A stretch of DNA of 11,068 nucleotides, from assembly GCA_025936205.1 (NCBI GenBank), contig JAICTU010000311.1:1-11068 (forward strand), written 5' to 3'. Positions within the stretch are counted from its first letter, which is position 1. Each line of letters opens with the position of its first letter. The notes beneath the pieces were generated by a model. That model ran no database searches, was not told the origin of the DNA, and worked only from the letters and a program-made list of their open reading frames with translations. A program made the position numbers and the translations under genes. The stretch comes from Polyangiaceae bacterium (GTDB lineage Bacteria > Myxococcota > Polyangia > Polyangiales > Polyangiaceae). Positions 1-5,715 of this stretch are shown piece after piece.

Positions 1-2
1 CG

Positions 3-926
3 GCTGCCGATGCCGGTGCGCGCCTGATGCAGGTGCCCCACGGGGTGGCTGAGCCGGCGCCCCCAGTGCTGCCCGTCGCCGCGGACGGCACGCGCTCGAT
101 TCCGCTCGATGGCGCCGTGCTGCGCGTGCAGCTCGGAGGCGATCGCTTCGAGCTGGGAGAAGCGGCGCTGCTCGACTGGATCACGAGCTCGGCGCGAGCG
201 ATCGCGGCGTATTACGGCGCCTTCCCGGTGCGCGAGGCGCTGCTGGTCGTGCATGCGACGCGCGGCGGCGGCGTGCACGGGGGGCACACGGAGGGCGGCG
301 CCCTGCCGCGCATCGACATCAGCATCGGTGTGCGCGCCACTCCCGACGATCTGCGCCGAAACTGGAGCCTGGCGCACGAGATGGTGCACCTCGCGCTGCC
401 GGATCTGGCACGCAGCCATCACTGGCTGGAAGAGGGGCTCGCCTCCTACGTGGAGCCGATCGCGCGCGCGCGGGCGGGGCTGCTCGATGAACGCGATGTC
501 TGGCGCGAGTGGCTCGACAATCTGGCTCTGGGATTGCCCGAAGCGGGAGACCGCGGCCTCGATCACACGCCCACCTGGGGCCGCACCTACTGGGGGGGCG
601 CGCTCTTTTGCTTCCAGGCGGACCTCGAGATCCGCAAGCAGACGGCAGGGCGTTTCGAGTTGCGCGATGCCTTGCGCAGGATCGTGGCCGAGGGCGGCAA
701 CCTGACCGTGGATTGGCCCATCGAGCGCGTGTTACGCACGGGGGACGCGGCCACCGGCGTGAGCGTGCTCGTGCCCCTCTATGCTCAGCTCAAGGACCAA
801 CCGGTCAGTTTCGATCTGAGCCGCGCCTGGCGTGAGCTCGGTGTGAGCGAGCAGCGAGGAGAGGTGCGCTTCGATGACGGGGCGCCGCTCTCGGGCCTTC
901 GTCAGCAATTTGTGCGGGGGCGTTGA
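3..926 (+). CDS. Gluzincin-like (HEXXH) peptidase, probably 5'-truncated by the window edge
   Basis: Likely zinc-dependent peptidase or peptidase-like protein. The frame is open from the window edge; the first ATG is at 27 but has no Shine-Dalgarno, so the true start, possibly with a signal peptide or lipobox, may lie upstream. Counting from that ATG, HEMVH at residues 117-121 is the zinc-binding HEXXH motif. The segment WLEEGLASY (133-141) supplies the third zinc-ligand glutamate in the arrangement of the M1/M61 gluzincins (WLxEGxAxY). Further on, YWGGALFCFQADLEIR and a GRFELRDALR segment resemble the helical region after the active site in M61-like proteins. It ends in TGA 61 nt before the thioesterase. 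Fold and zinc site are well supported; substrate and location are unknown, and no PDZ domain is seen after the catalytic part. Confidence 0.8.
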   Translation, partial: AADAGARLMQVPHGVAEPAPPVLPVAADGTRSIPLDGAVLRVQLGGDRFELGEAALLDWITSSARAIAAYYGAFPVREALLVVHATRGGGVHGGHTEGGALPRIDISIGVRATPDDLRRNWSLAHEMVHLALPDLARSHHWLEEGLASYVEPIARARAGLLDERDVWREWLDNLALGLPEAGDRGLDHTPTWGRTYWGGALFCFQADLEIRKQTAGRFELRDALRRIVAEGGNLTVDWPIERVLRTGDAATGVSVLVPLYAQLKDQPVSFDLSRAWRELGVSEQRGEVRFDDGAPLSGLRQQFVRGR

Positions 927-987
927 CAGCCTTCCTCGCTTGCCAGGCCCTTGCCGTGCCCGGCGGGGCACCCCATACCCTTCCGAA

Positions 988-1431
988 ATGCCTTCTCCCG
1001 TTCACGATTACCCGCTGCTCATCGTCGAGCGCCATCTGGACACCTTCGGCCACGTCAATAACGCGACCTATTTGCAGATCTTCGAGGAGGCGCGCTGGGA
1101 CTGGATCACGCGCGGAGGTTTCGGGCTCGCGCAGGTGCGTGCCCTCGGGCAGGGGCCTACCGTCCTCGAGTGCACACTGCGCTTCCAGCGCGAGCTGCTC
1201 AATCGCACCCCGATCAACGTGCGCTCCTGGGTGAGCAGCTATGTCGGCAAGATCGCGCGCGTGCATCAGGAGATCCAGCTGGAGAGCGGCGGCACTGCCT
1301 GCGAGGCAGACTTTGTCGTCGGCTTGTTCGACACGCGAGCGCGCAAGCTGATCGATCCCACGCCGGAGTGGCTGGCGAGCGTCGGGCTGACGCCGAGCGA
1401 CTGGCAGCCGAGCGGCCCCGCTAGCGGCTGA
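988..1431 (+). CDS. Acyl-CoA thioesterase, 4HBT/YbgC-like hotdog fold
   Basis: Encodes 147 residues, the usual size of a single hotdog domain. The N-terminus carries the 4HBT signature D-x-F-G-H-V-N-N at residues 18-25, where the Asp is the catalytic residue of 4-hydroxybenzoyl-CoA thioesterase/YbgC-type enzymes, followed by ATYLQIFEEAR on the central hotdog helix. It is expected to hydrolyse an acyl-CoA thioester in the cytoplasm; chain length cannot be read from sequence. The frame extends upstream to 874 over the end of the peptidase gene, but the upstream part looks non-coding and the ATG at 988 puts the motif at the usual distance from the N-terminus. No Shine-Dalgarno is visible before 988. 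A perfect TTGACA at 923-928 overlaps the previous stop but lacks a matching -10, so the transcription start is unclear. Confidence 0.88.
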   Translation: MPSPVHDYPLLIVERHLDTFGHVNNATYLQIFEEARWDWITRGGFGLAQVRALGQGPTVLECTLRFQRELLNRTPINVRSWVSSYVGKIARVHQEIQLESGGTACEADFVVGLFDTRARKLIDPTPEWLASVGLTPSDWQPSGPASG

Positions 1432-1488
1432 TGGCCTTTTGCAGCTCAAACGGCGCGTGCGTTCCGTGATCTCGAAGCAACGGCCCCG

Positions 1489-1502
1489 CGGTATTCGTAC
1501 CG
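1489..1502 (+). terminator. Small hairpin with TTCG loop after the thioesterase
   Basis: CGGTA-TTCG-TACCG forms a perfect 5-bp stem with a TTCG tetraloop, 58 nt after the thioesterase stop. There is no T-tract after it. It could contribute to transcript end formation or stability, but the stem is short and this may be chance. Confidence 0.25.
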
Positions 1503-1525
1503 ATTCTGGACGTTCTCGGTGCTGC

Positions 1526-1609
1526 TGTCAGACGGCTGTTGACATTGTCGCACCTACAGACACACTGACAGTGACGGATTGCTCCCGCGTGTTGCAGGAA
1601 TGTTCCAGC
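1526..1609 (+). promoter_or_regulatory. Candidate promoter/operator region upstream of the small membrane-protein gene
   Basis: The 211-nt gap between the thioesterase and the small gene contains several ordered elements. TGTCA (1526-1530) and TGACA (1540-1544) form a dyad with a 9-nt spacer, and a further TGACA lies at 1566-1570. The second site is part of a perfect -35 hexamer TTGACA (1539-1544), with only a poor -10 candidate (CACACT, 1561-1566). An interrupted palindrome GCaGGAAtgTTCCaGC lies at 1594-1609, 33 nt before the GTG start. A regulated promoter is plausible but unproven. Confidence 0.35.
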
Positions 1610-1642
1610 GCCGCGGGATCCGCCGCGTAGTTCGAGGTTCAA

Positions 1643-1906
1643 GTGTTCGACAGCAGCCCCAAGCCGAAGACTTCCATTGCGGGGACCTCCCGCACCCCGA
1701 GTCGAGAGTCGAGTCCATGGAGCCGTCCGTTTTCGGGCGCTGACGCGGGCGCGCCGCCCAGCGTGGCGATCGCGCCGGATCGCGAGCTGCCGGACGTGAC
1801 GGGATTCTTCGTGGTGGTGCTGGTCACGCTGGGCCTGTTTGTCGTGCCGGTGGGCGCGACGATCATGCAAGGCCCCGCGATCGTAGCGAGCCTGTTCGCG
1901 CGTTGA
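1643..1906 (+). CDS. Small single-span membrane protein, unknown function
   Basis: An 87-residue frame starting with GTG, preceded by GAGG (1634-1637) at 5-nt spacing, a good Shine-Dalgarno. The first 45 residues are polar and rich in Ser, Pro and Arg. Residues about 53-76 form one hydrophobic segment (GFFVVVLVTLGLFVV core) and a short tail ends in LFAR. Third codon positions are strongly G/C-biased in the second half, as expected for a real gene here. A hairpin with a T-tract on the same strand follows 71 nt after the stop. I do not recognise a family. The conserved part is probably the C-terminal half, so a shorter product is possible, although no in-frame ATG lies before the span. Overlapping antisense frames (1421-1972 and 1639-2076) have no recognisable content. 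Confidence 0.55.
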   Translation: MFDSSPKPKTSIAGTSRTPSRESSPWSRPFSGADAGAPPSVAIAPDRELPDVTGFFVVVLVTLGLFVVPVGATIMQGPAIVASLFAR

Positions 1907-1977
1907 TCGCGTCGCCGTTTCTGCGCTGAGCGCGCCGTATTTCGCGGCAACCCCCGCACCCGCTCGCGCCACATTCC

Positions 1978-2024
1978 CGCGCTGGAGGTCTGCTCGATGC
2001 TAGCCCTCCAGCGCGCCCCTTTTT
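1978..2024 (+). terminator. Intrinsic terminator with T-tract after the small gene
   Basis: An 11-bp perfect stem, left arm CGCGCTGGAGG (1978-1988) and right arm CCTCCAGCGCG (2005-2015), encloses a 16-nt loop that can pair a little further. It is followed by CCCC and TTTTT (2020-2024) on the + strand. This is the only hairpin in the window with a proper T-run. It lies 71 nt after the stop of the small membrane-protein gene, which supports real + strand transcription there. Confidence 0.65.
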
Positions 2025-2089
2025 GTCGACCCTGCCGGCGACTCCGCGACATCCAGGAGCGGGCTCGCCACCGCACGCGCCCAACGACC

Positions 2090-2152
2090 CCAGTATGCGC
2101 CCGGCGCGCGCCAGCGACGTTCCGCGGCTCACGCGCGGTGGGCGCATACTGG
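2090..2152. repeat. Long inverted repeat (21-bp stem, 21-nt loop)
   Basis: The left arm (2090-2110) begins CCAGTATGCGCCC and the right arm (2132-2152) ends GGGCGCATACTGG; these 13 bases are perfectly complementary. Inward, one G-T and one G-G mismatch are followed by another 6-bp CGCGCG pairing, giving a 21-position stem around a 21-nt loop. It lies in the convergent gap between the small + gene and the - strand cheY. Neither side has a T-tract. It could be a U-less terminator for cheY, a REP/MITE-like unit, or a protein-binding site. Confidence 0.6.
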
Positions 2153-2175
2153 CGTTGCGCGGCACGTGTGGCGCC

Positions 2176-2197
2176 GAGCCCACTCTTTCAGGGGCTC
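2176..2197 (-). terminator. Hairpin overlapping the cheY stop codon
   Basis: On the - strand GAGCCC (2197-2192), overlapping the last two bases of the TGA stop, pairs with GGGCTC (2181-2176) across a 10-nt loop. No T-run follows. With the larger inverted repeat at 2090-2152 it may mark the 3' end of the cheX-cheY transcript. Confidence 0.35.
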
Positions 2198-2564
2198 ACT
2201 GGGTGAGCTTTTGCACGGCGCCGAGCAGCAGTTGCTCTTTGAAGGGTTTGACGATCCAGCCCTTGGCGCCCCACTTCTTGGCGCGGGTCATGGCTTCGGG
2301 CTGGCCCTCGGTGGTGAGCATGACCACCGGCAGCTGGCGCTGCGCGATTTCTTGCTGCAGGCGCTCGAGCATGTCCAGGCCGCTCATGCGCGGCATGTTG
2401 ACGTCGCAAATGACGAGCGCCAGGTCCCGTTCAGCGCGGATCTGCTCGGCCCCGTCCACGCCGTCGGCTGCCTCGAGCACGACAAAGCCGGCGTTGCCGA
2501 GCGCTGCGGACAGCTGGCGGCGTACCGAGGACGAATCGTCGATGATGAGCACTTTTTTGGGCAT
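2196..2564 (-). CDS. cheY: CheY-like single-domain response regulator
   Basis: A 122-residue stand-alone receiver domain with no output domain, the normal length for CheY. The acidic pair D9/D10 (LIIDDSS), the phosphoacceptor D54 (ICDVNMP), the conserved Thr near position 84 (MLTT) and K106 (WIVKPF) are all present, so phosphorylation should work. The position often held by Tyr near the C-terminus is W103. It starts with ATG only 8 nt after the cheX stop, with a weak GAAAGA Shine-Dalgarno that overlaps that stop, suggesting translational coupling. Its phosphodonor kinase is not in the window. Which process it controls (motility, development, other) is unknown; the symbol indicates domain family, not proven chemotaxis. 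Confidence 0.92.
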   Translation of the reverse strand: MPKKVLIIDDSSSVRRQLSAALGNAGFVVLEAADGVDGAEQIRAERDLALVICDVNMPRMSGLDMLERLQQEIAQRQLPVVMLTTEGQPEAMTRAKKWGAKGWIVKPFKEQLLLGAVQKLTQ

Positions 2565-2572
2565 GGGTTCTT

Positions 2573-3127
2573 TCAGAACAGGACCAGATCGCCCTCCTGG
2601 GCGAGCGGAGCGTCGGAGGCTCGAGGCACGAAGACGAAGCCGGGCGCGATCAACACGTCGAGGTAGCCCGAGAAGTTGCCGCCCTCGCAGATGAAGCGGC
2701 GGCGCAGCGCGCGCTCCAGCTCTCCCACCGGGAAGATCTGCAGCCAGCGCGGGCTGTTCACGTTGAACGACACCTCGTACGAGCGCAGCTTGTTCTTGAG
2801 CCGCCCGATCAGCTGGTTGGCGAGCTCGCACGACCAGTCTTTGGCCTCGGGCGTGTCGAGCTCGATGCCGCGTCCGAGCGCCGCCTGGTAGGTCTGGAGG
2901 ACCACGCTGCTGGTCATGCGCAGCCCGATGGTGCCGCGCACGTCGCGGCCGCTGAAGTCGACCGCGGCGACCGCCACTCCGGTGGCCGTCTCCGGACCCA
3001 CATCGGCCTGCTGCGCCGGCAGGCCGTAGTCCGACATCAGCTCGATGCAGCAGTCGCGCAGCAGTTCGTCGAGGATCGCGAGGTTTTCGCCGCGCATGAT
3101 GTTCGCGGTAGCTGTGGGTGAGCTCAC
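2573..3127 (-). CDS. cheX: CheX-like CheY-P phosphatase family protein
   Basis: A 184-residue protein. Residues 97-126 hold D-x3-E-x2-N (D97, E101, N104) and then Pro126, closely matching the CheC/CheX/FliY signature (D/S-x3-E-x2-N-x22-P), in which E and N are the catalytic residues that dephosphorylate CheY-P. The helix ELANQLIGRLKNKL and the preceding GTIGLRM strand fit CheX. It lies directly upstream of a CheY-like receiver, its obvious substrate. The GTG at 3127 is chosen because AAAGGA (3139-3134) sits 6 nt upstream; an ATG at codon 11 lacks such a site, and the frame upstream to 3238 has non-coding-like composition. Family call is strong; phosphatase activity is inferred from the motif. 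Confidence 0.85.
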   Translation of the reverse strand: MSSPTATANIMRGENLAILDELLRDCCIELMSDYGLPAQQADVGPETATGVAVAAVDFSGRDVRGTIGLRMTSSVVLQTYQAALGRGIELDTPEAKDWSCELANQLIGRLKNKLRSYEVSFNVNSPRWLQIFPVGELERALRRRFICEGGNFSGYLDVLIAPGFVFVPRASDAPLAQEGDLVLF

Positions 3128-3226
3128 GTGGGATCCTTTCCGCCGAGGCAGCGGAGCGCGGGCGTCTCTTCTGCGCTCTCCAGCACCGGGATCGGCAGGG
3201 CCGGCAGCAGCACGATTCACCCCGGC

Positions 3227-3261
3227 GGGGCGAAGCATTCCAGTGCGGAACGCTTCGCCCC
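3227..3261 (-). terminator. Strong hairpin after the GST gene, no T-tract
   Basis: GGGGCGAAGC (3227-3236) pairs perfectly with GCTTCGCCCC (3252-3261). After one mismatch, TTCC (3238-3241) pairs with GGAA (3247-3250) around a 5-nt loop: 14 pairs in all. It begins 10 nt after the GST stop on the - strand and lies about 100 nt before the cheX start. It is the likely GST transcript end and separates GST from cheX-cheY, which would then need a promoter in about 3128-3226. I could not pick a convincing -35/-10 there. Confidence 0.55.
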
Positions 3262-3271
3262 AGAACGGTGC

Positions 3272-3889
3272 TCACATTGGCGGCGGCACGCTGGCGCGCC
3301 AGCCCGGTTGCTCGTCGAGCGCGGCCAGCCAGCGTTCGGCGTTCTTGAAGCCCGCCAGCGGGAGCCTGGCCTGCGCCACATAGGTGAGCGGAGCAGCTAC
3401 GCAGAAGTCGGCGAGGGTGAGCTGGTTGTTCACCAGGAAGCGCTTGCCGGCGAGCGCACCGTCGAGCACCGCCGCGAAGCGCTTGAAGTTGGTCTCCGCC
3501 TCCTCGACGCGCACCGGATCCGCTTCAGTGTGAAACAGCATGGGCTTGAGCAAGCGCTGGAAGACCAGGGCACGCGCCGCGGCGCCGAAGTGCGCGAGTT
3601 CCCAGGCTTGCCATTTCATGATCTCGTAGCGGTGCGTGCTCTTGGGCCACAGCTCGTTGTCGGTCTTGCTGGCGATGTAACACTGGATCGCGTTGCTCTC
3701 CCAGAGCACCACGTCGCCGTCCACCAGCGTCGGCACCATGCCGTTGGGGTTCAGCGCCAGGTACTCCGGCGTCTTGGTTCCGCCCTTGATGACGTCGACC
3801 TGCTTCTCGTTGAGCGGAATGCCGAGTTGCTTGGCGACGGCGTCGACCTTGCGACAGTTCGGGGAAAGGGGATTGGTGTAGAAGTCCAT
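3272..3889 (-). CDS. Glutathione S-transferase family protein
   Basis: At 205 residues this has the normal length of a soluble two-domain GST. The thioredoxin-like N-terminal domain (about 1-77) has SPNCRKV at 9-15 (Ser9/Cys12 in the active-site region), the cis-Pro context MVPTL (51-55) and the glutathione gamma-glutamyl-binding WESNAI (63-68). The all-helical C-terminal domain carries LTLADF (157-162), the conserved N-capping box. Expected role: cytoplasmic conjugation of glutathione to electrophiles, or a related thiol-transfer reaction; whether glutathione is the thiol in this host is not shown. The ATG at 3889 has a strong GGAGG 5 nt upstream. It is divergent from the LysR gene across 78 bp, so LysR control is likely. 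Confidence 0.93.
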   Translation of the reverse strand: MDFYTNPLSPNCRKVDAVAKQLGIPLNEKQVDVIKGGTKTPEYLALNPNGMVPTLVDGDVVLWESNAIQCYIASKTDNELWPKSTHRYEIMKWQAWELAHFGAAARALVFQRLLKPMLFHTEADPVRVEEAETNFKRFAAVLDGALAGKRFLVNNQLTLADFCVAAPLTYVAQARLPLAGFKNAERWLAALDEQPGWRASVPPPM

Positions 3890-3936
3890 GACAGCCTCCG
3901 TGTTGCTGAGAACCTAGATCCCGACGCCACATTCAG

Positions 3937-3966
3937 CCAATTGATTATTGTGATATGGATCATTGG
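3937..3966. promoter_or_regulatory. AT-rich dyad in the GST/LysR divergent promoter
   Basis: CCAATTGAT (3937-3945) and ATCATTGG (3959-3966) form an inverted repeat with one extra T in the left arm and a 13-nt AT-rich centre, inside a locally AT-rich island of an otherwise very GC-rich region. LysR proteins usually bind such T-N11-A-type dyads in the shared promoter of the regulator and its divergent target. The dyad ends one base before the LysR start codon, fitting autoregulation. The exact operator is inference. Confidence 0.5.
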
Positions 3967-3967
3967 T

Positions 3968-4882
3968 ATGGAGAATATCTCGGCGATCGACCTGAATCTG
4001 CTGGTGGTGTTCGAAGCGCTGGTGGCCGAGCGCAGCGTCACGCGGGCCGCCGGGCGCGTGGGCTTGAGCCAGCCGGCGGTGAGCAACGCGCTCGGGCGGC
4101 TGCGCGCGTTGCTCGGTGATCCCTTGCTGGTGCGCACCGGTCGCGGCATGGAGCCCACGGCGCGGGCGCTGGAGCTGAGCGGACCGATCCAGCAGGCGCT
4201 GGAGGGCATCCGTCGCGCGCTCGCCCCCTCGGCTTCATTCGAGCCGGAGCGCTCGCCCTACACGTTCCGGGTGCGCAGCGCCGACAACCTGGAGCTCTCG
4301 CTGTTGCCGCGCTTGCTGGAGCGGCTGGGGCGCGTGGCGCCGCTGGTCGACATCGTGGTCGATCGGGTCGGCCATACCACGGACGAGGATCTGCGCGCCG
4401 GCCGCATCGATCTGTACCTCGGCAGCTGGTTCAATGTGCCCTCGGGGCTGGAGCAGCATCTGTTGCAGCACGAGACATTTGCCTGCATCGCGCGCAAGGG
4501 TCATCCGCTGATCAAGACCCGGCTGACCCTGAAGGCGTACATGCGCGCGGGGCACGTGTTGGTCGAGGCCGGGGACCGCCCGAGCAGTGTGGTGGACACC
4601 GTGCTGGCCGATCAAGGGCTCGGGCGCCGGGTGGTGCTGCGCACGCCGCATTTTCTGGTCGCGCCGCTGATGGTGGCGCGCACGGATCTGATCGCGACCT
4701 TGCCGCGCAGCGTGGCCACGACGTACGCGCAGTTCTTGCCGCTGAACGTGTTCGACCCGCCGCTGGATGCGCCGGGCTTCCCGGTGCAGATGGTCTGGCA
4801 CCGGCGCACGCACGAGCAGGCGCCGCACCGCTGGTTGCGGCGCTTGATCATGGATCTCTCGAGCGCCGAGCAGGGCTGGTGA
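3968..4882 (+). CDS. LysR-family transcriptional regulator (NodD/NahR-like type)
   Basis: A 304-residue protein of normal LysR length. Residues about 8-66 form the winged HTH with the typical sequence LSQPAVSNALGRLR and DPLLVR at the wing; residues from about 90 onward form the periplasmic-binding-protein-like effector domain. The IDLNLLVVFEAL opening and the MEPTARA segment after the HTH resemble the NodD/NahR/PhnS-like branch, many of which respond to aromatic compounds. The ATG at 3968 gives the standard N-terminus. The frame is open back to 3128, but that part is antisense to GST and cheX upstream sequence. No clear Shine-Dalgarno is visible. Divergent from the GST, its likely target; the stop is 2 nt from the end of the convergent oxygenase gene. 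Effector unknown. Confidence 0.93.
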   Translation: MENISAIDLNLLVVFEALVAERSVTRAAGRVGLSQPAVSNALGRLRALLGDPLLVRTGRGMEPTARALELSGPIQQALEGIRRALAPSASFEPERSPYTFRVRSADNLELSLLPRLLERLGRVAPLVDIVVDRVGHTTDEDLRAGRIDLYLGSWFNVPSGLEQHLLQHETFACIARKGHPLIKTRLTLKAYMRAGHVLVEAGDRPSSVVDTVLADQGLGRRVVLRTPHFLVAPLMVARTDLIATLPRSVATTYAQFLPLNVFDPPLDAPGFPVQMVWHRRTHEQAPHRWLRRLIMDLSSAEQGW

Positions 4883-4884
4883 GT

Positions 4885-5625
4885 TTACTCCGCGTCGTGG
4901 AGGATCACTCCCAGCGTGTAGCGTTTGCCGGCACGCAGCCGGCTCACGCCGTGCCGCAGTTGCGCGCGTGACATGCCGCGCTGGCTCGCGACGGGCCGGT
5001 GCTGGACGGCAAACACGACCGCGTCGCCCTGCGCGAGCGGCACCACCTCGACCCTGGACTGCCGGCGCGCGCGCTGTTCAGTGAGCACGAACTCGCCTCC
5101 TTTGAAGTCCAGCCCGGGCCGAGACAGGAGCATCGCCACCTGCAGTGGAAAGACGTGCTCGCCATACAGGTCGCGGTGCAAGCAGTTGTAGTCGCCCTCC
5201 GTGTAGCGCAGAAGCAGCGGCGTCGGCCTGGCCTGGCCGGCAGCGTGGCAGCGGGCGACAAACTCCGCGTGCTCGGCCGGGTACGTGGTCTCGATGCCCA
5301 GCGAGCTGTTCCAGCGGTTCGCGATCGGCGCGAGCTGCCGATACAGGCTCGTGCGCAGGCTGCTCACCAGCGCCGGCAAGGGGTAGCTGAAATACTTGTA
5401 CTCGCCGCGCCCGTAGCCATGGCGTTCCATCACGACCGTGCTGCGGAAGGGCGCAGCTTCGGCATAGAGCGAAATGAGCTGGCTGCATTCCGCCGCACCG
5501 AGCACGCGCTCGAAGACGGCGTGGCCGCGCTCATCGAGCGCCTGAGCGGCTGCTCCCCAGTCGAGAGCGCTCAGGCGTCCCTGGAGCTCGCTCGGGGCTG
5601 GGGCTTGGTCGAGGGCTGTCGCCAT
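4885..5625 (-). CDS. 2OG-Fe(II) oxygenase (prolyl-4-hydroxylase-like)
   Basis: A 246-residue protein predicted to use 2-oxoglutarate, O2 and Fe(II) to hydroxylate or otherwise oxidise a substrate. The HxD iron ligands are H150 and D152 (CLHRDLYGEH), the distal His is H225 (LRHGVSR), and R235, ten residues later (GKRYTLGV), is the expected 2-oxoglutarate-binding Arg. FKGGEFVLTE (174-183) is the conserved strand of the double-stranded beta-helix between the ligands, and ERGHAVFERVLGAAEC is the usual N-terminal lead-in. All catalytic residues are present. The ATG at 5625 has no clear Shine-Dalgarno. It lies 90 nt after the kinase gene on the same strand and may or may not share its transcript. 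Substrate unknown; a protein or free amino acid are both possible. Confidence 0.9.
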   Translation of the reverse strand: MATALDQAPAPSELQGRLSALDWGAAAQALDERGHAVFERVLGAAECSQLISLYAEAAPFRSTVVMERHGYGRGEYKYFSYPLPALVSSLRTSLYRQLAPIANRWNSSLGIETTYPAEHAEFVARCHAAGQARPTPLLLRYTEGDYNCLHRDLYGEHVFPLQVAMLLSRPGLDFKGGEFVLTEQRARRQSRVEVVPLAQGDAVVFAVQHRPVASQRGMSRAQLRHGVSRLRAGKRYTLGVILHDAE

Positions 5626-5637
5626 GCCGAGAAGCTA

Positions 5638-5659
5638 CGCCAGGCCGGCAACGCTGGCG
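5638..5659 (-). promoter_or_regulatory. Short hairpin between kinase and oxygenase genes
   Basis: CGCCAG (5638-5643) and CTGGCG (5654-5659) pair across a 10-nt loop, 12 nt upstream of the oxygenase start on the - strand. It could be a weak end of the kinase transcript or a leader structure for the oxygenase. A 6-bp GC stem is not rare at this base composition. Confidence 0.25.
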
Positions 5660-5715
5660 CTCCGTGTCTTGCTTTTGAATCCGAGGTCGGTCGGCTGTGC
5701 GCGAGGTCCTGGAGC

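Noticed and set aside
923..951. Perfect TTGACA at the end of the peptidase gene as a thioesterase promoter.
   Set aside because: No acceptable -10 hexamer lies 15-19 nt downstream, and the hexamer overlaps a stop codon, so it may be chance.
1561..1583. A sigma-54-like -12 element (TTGCT at 1579-1583).
   Set aside because: The bases at the -24 position do not match the GG-containing consensus.
1421..2076. Two - strand frames (1421-1972 and 1639-2076) over the small-gene region.
   Set aside because: They are Arg-rich with no recognisable features. They cross a + strand terminator and conflict with a + frame that has Shine-Dalgarno, membrane span and terminator.
2196..3275. A 359-codon - frame fusing an N-terminal extension to the CheY domain.
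   Set aside because: The extension overlaps the whole cheX gene in another frame and has frame-shadow composition; the internal ATG at 2564 gives a standard 122-residue CheY.
3128..4882. A 584-codon + frame ending with the LysR protein.
   Set aside because: Only the part from 3968 is LysR-like. The upstream part is antisense to GST and to the gap before cheX, and LysR proteins do not have such an extension.
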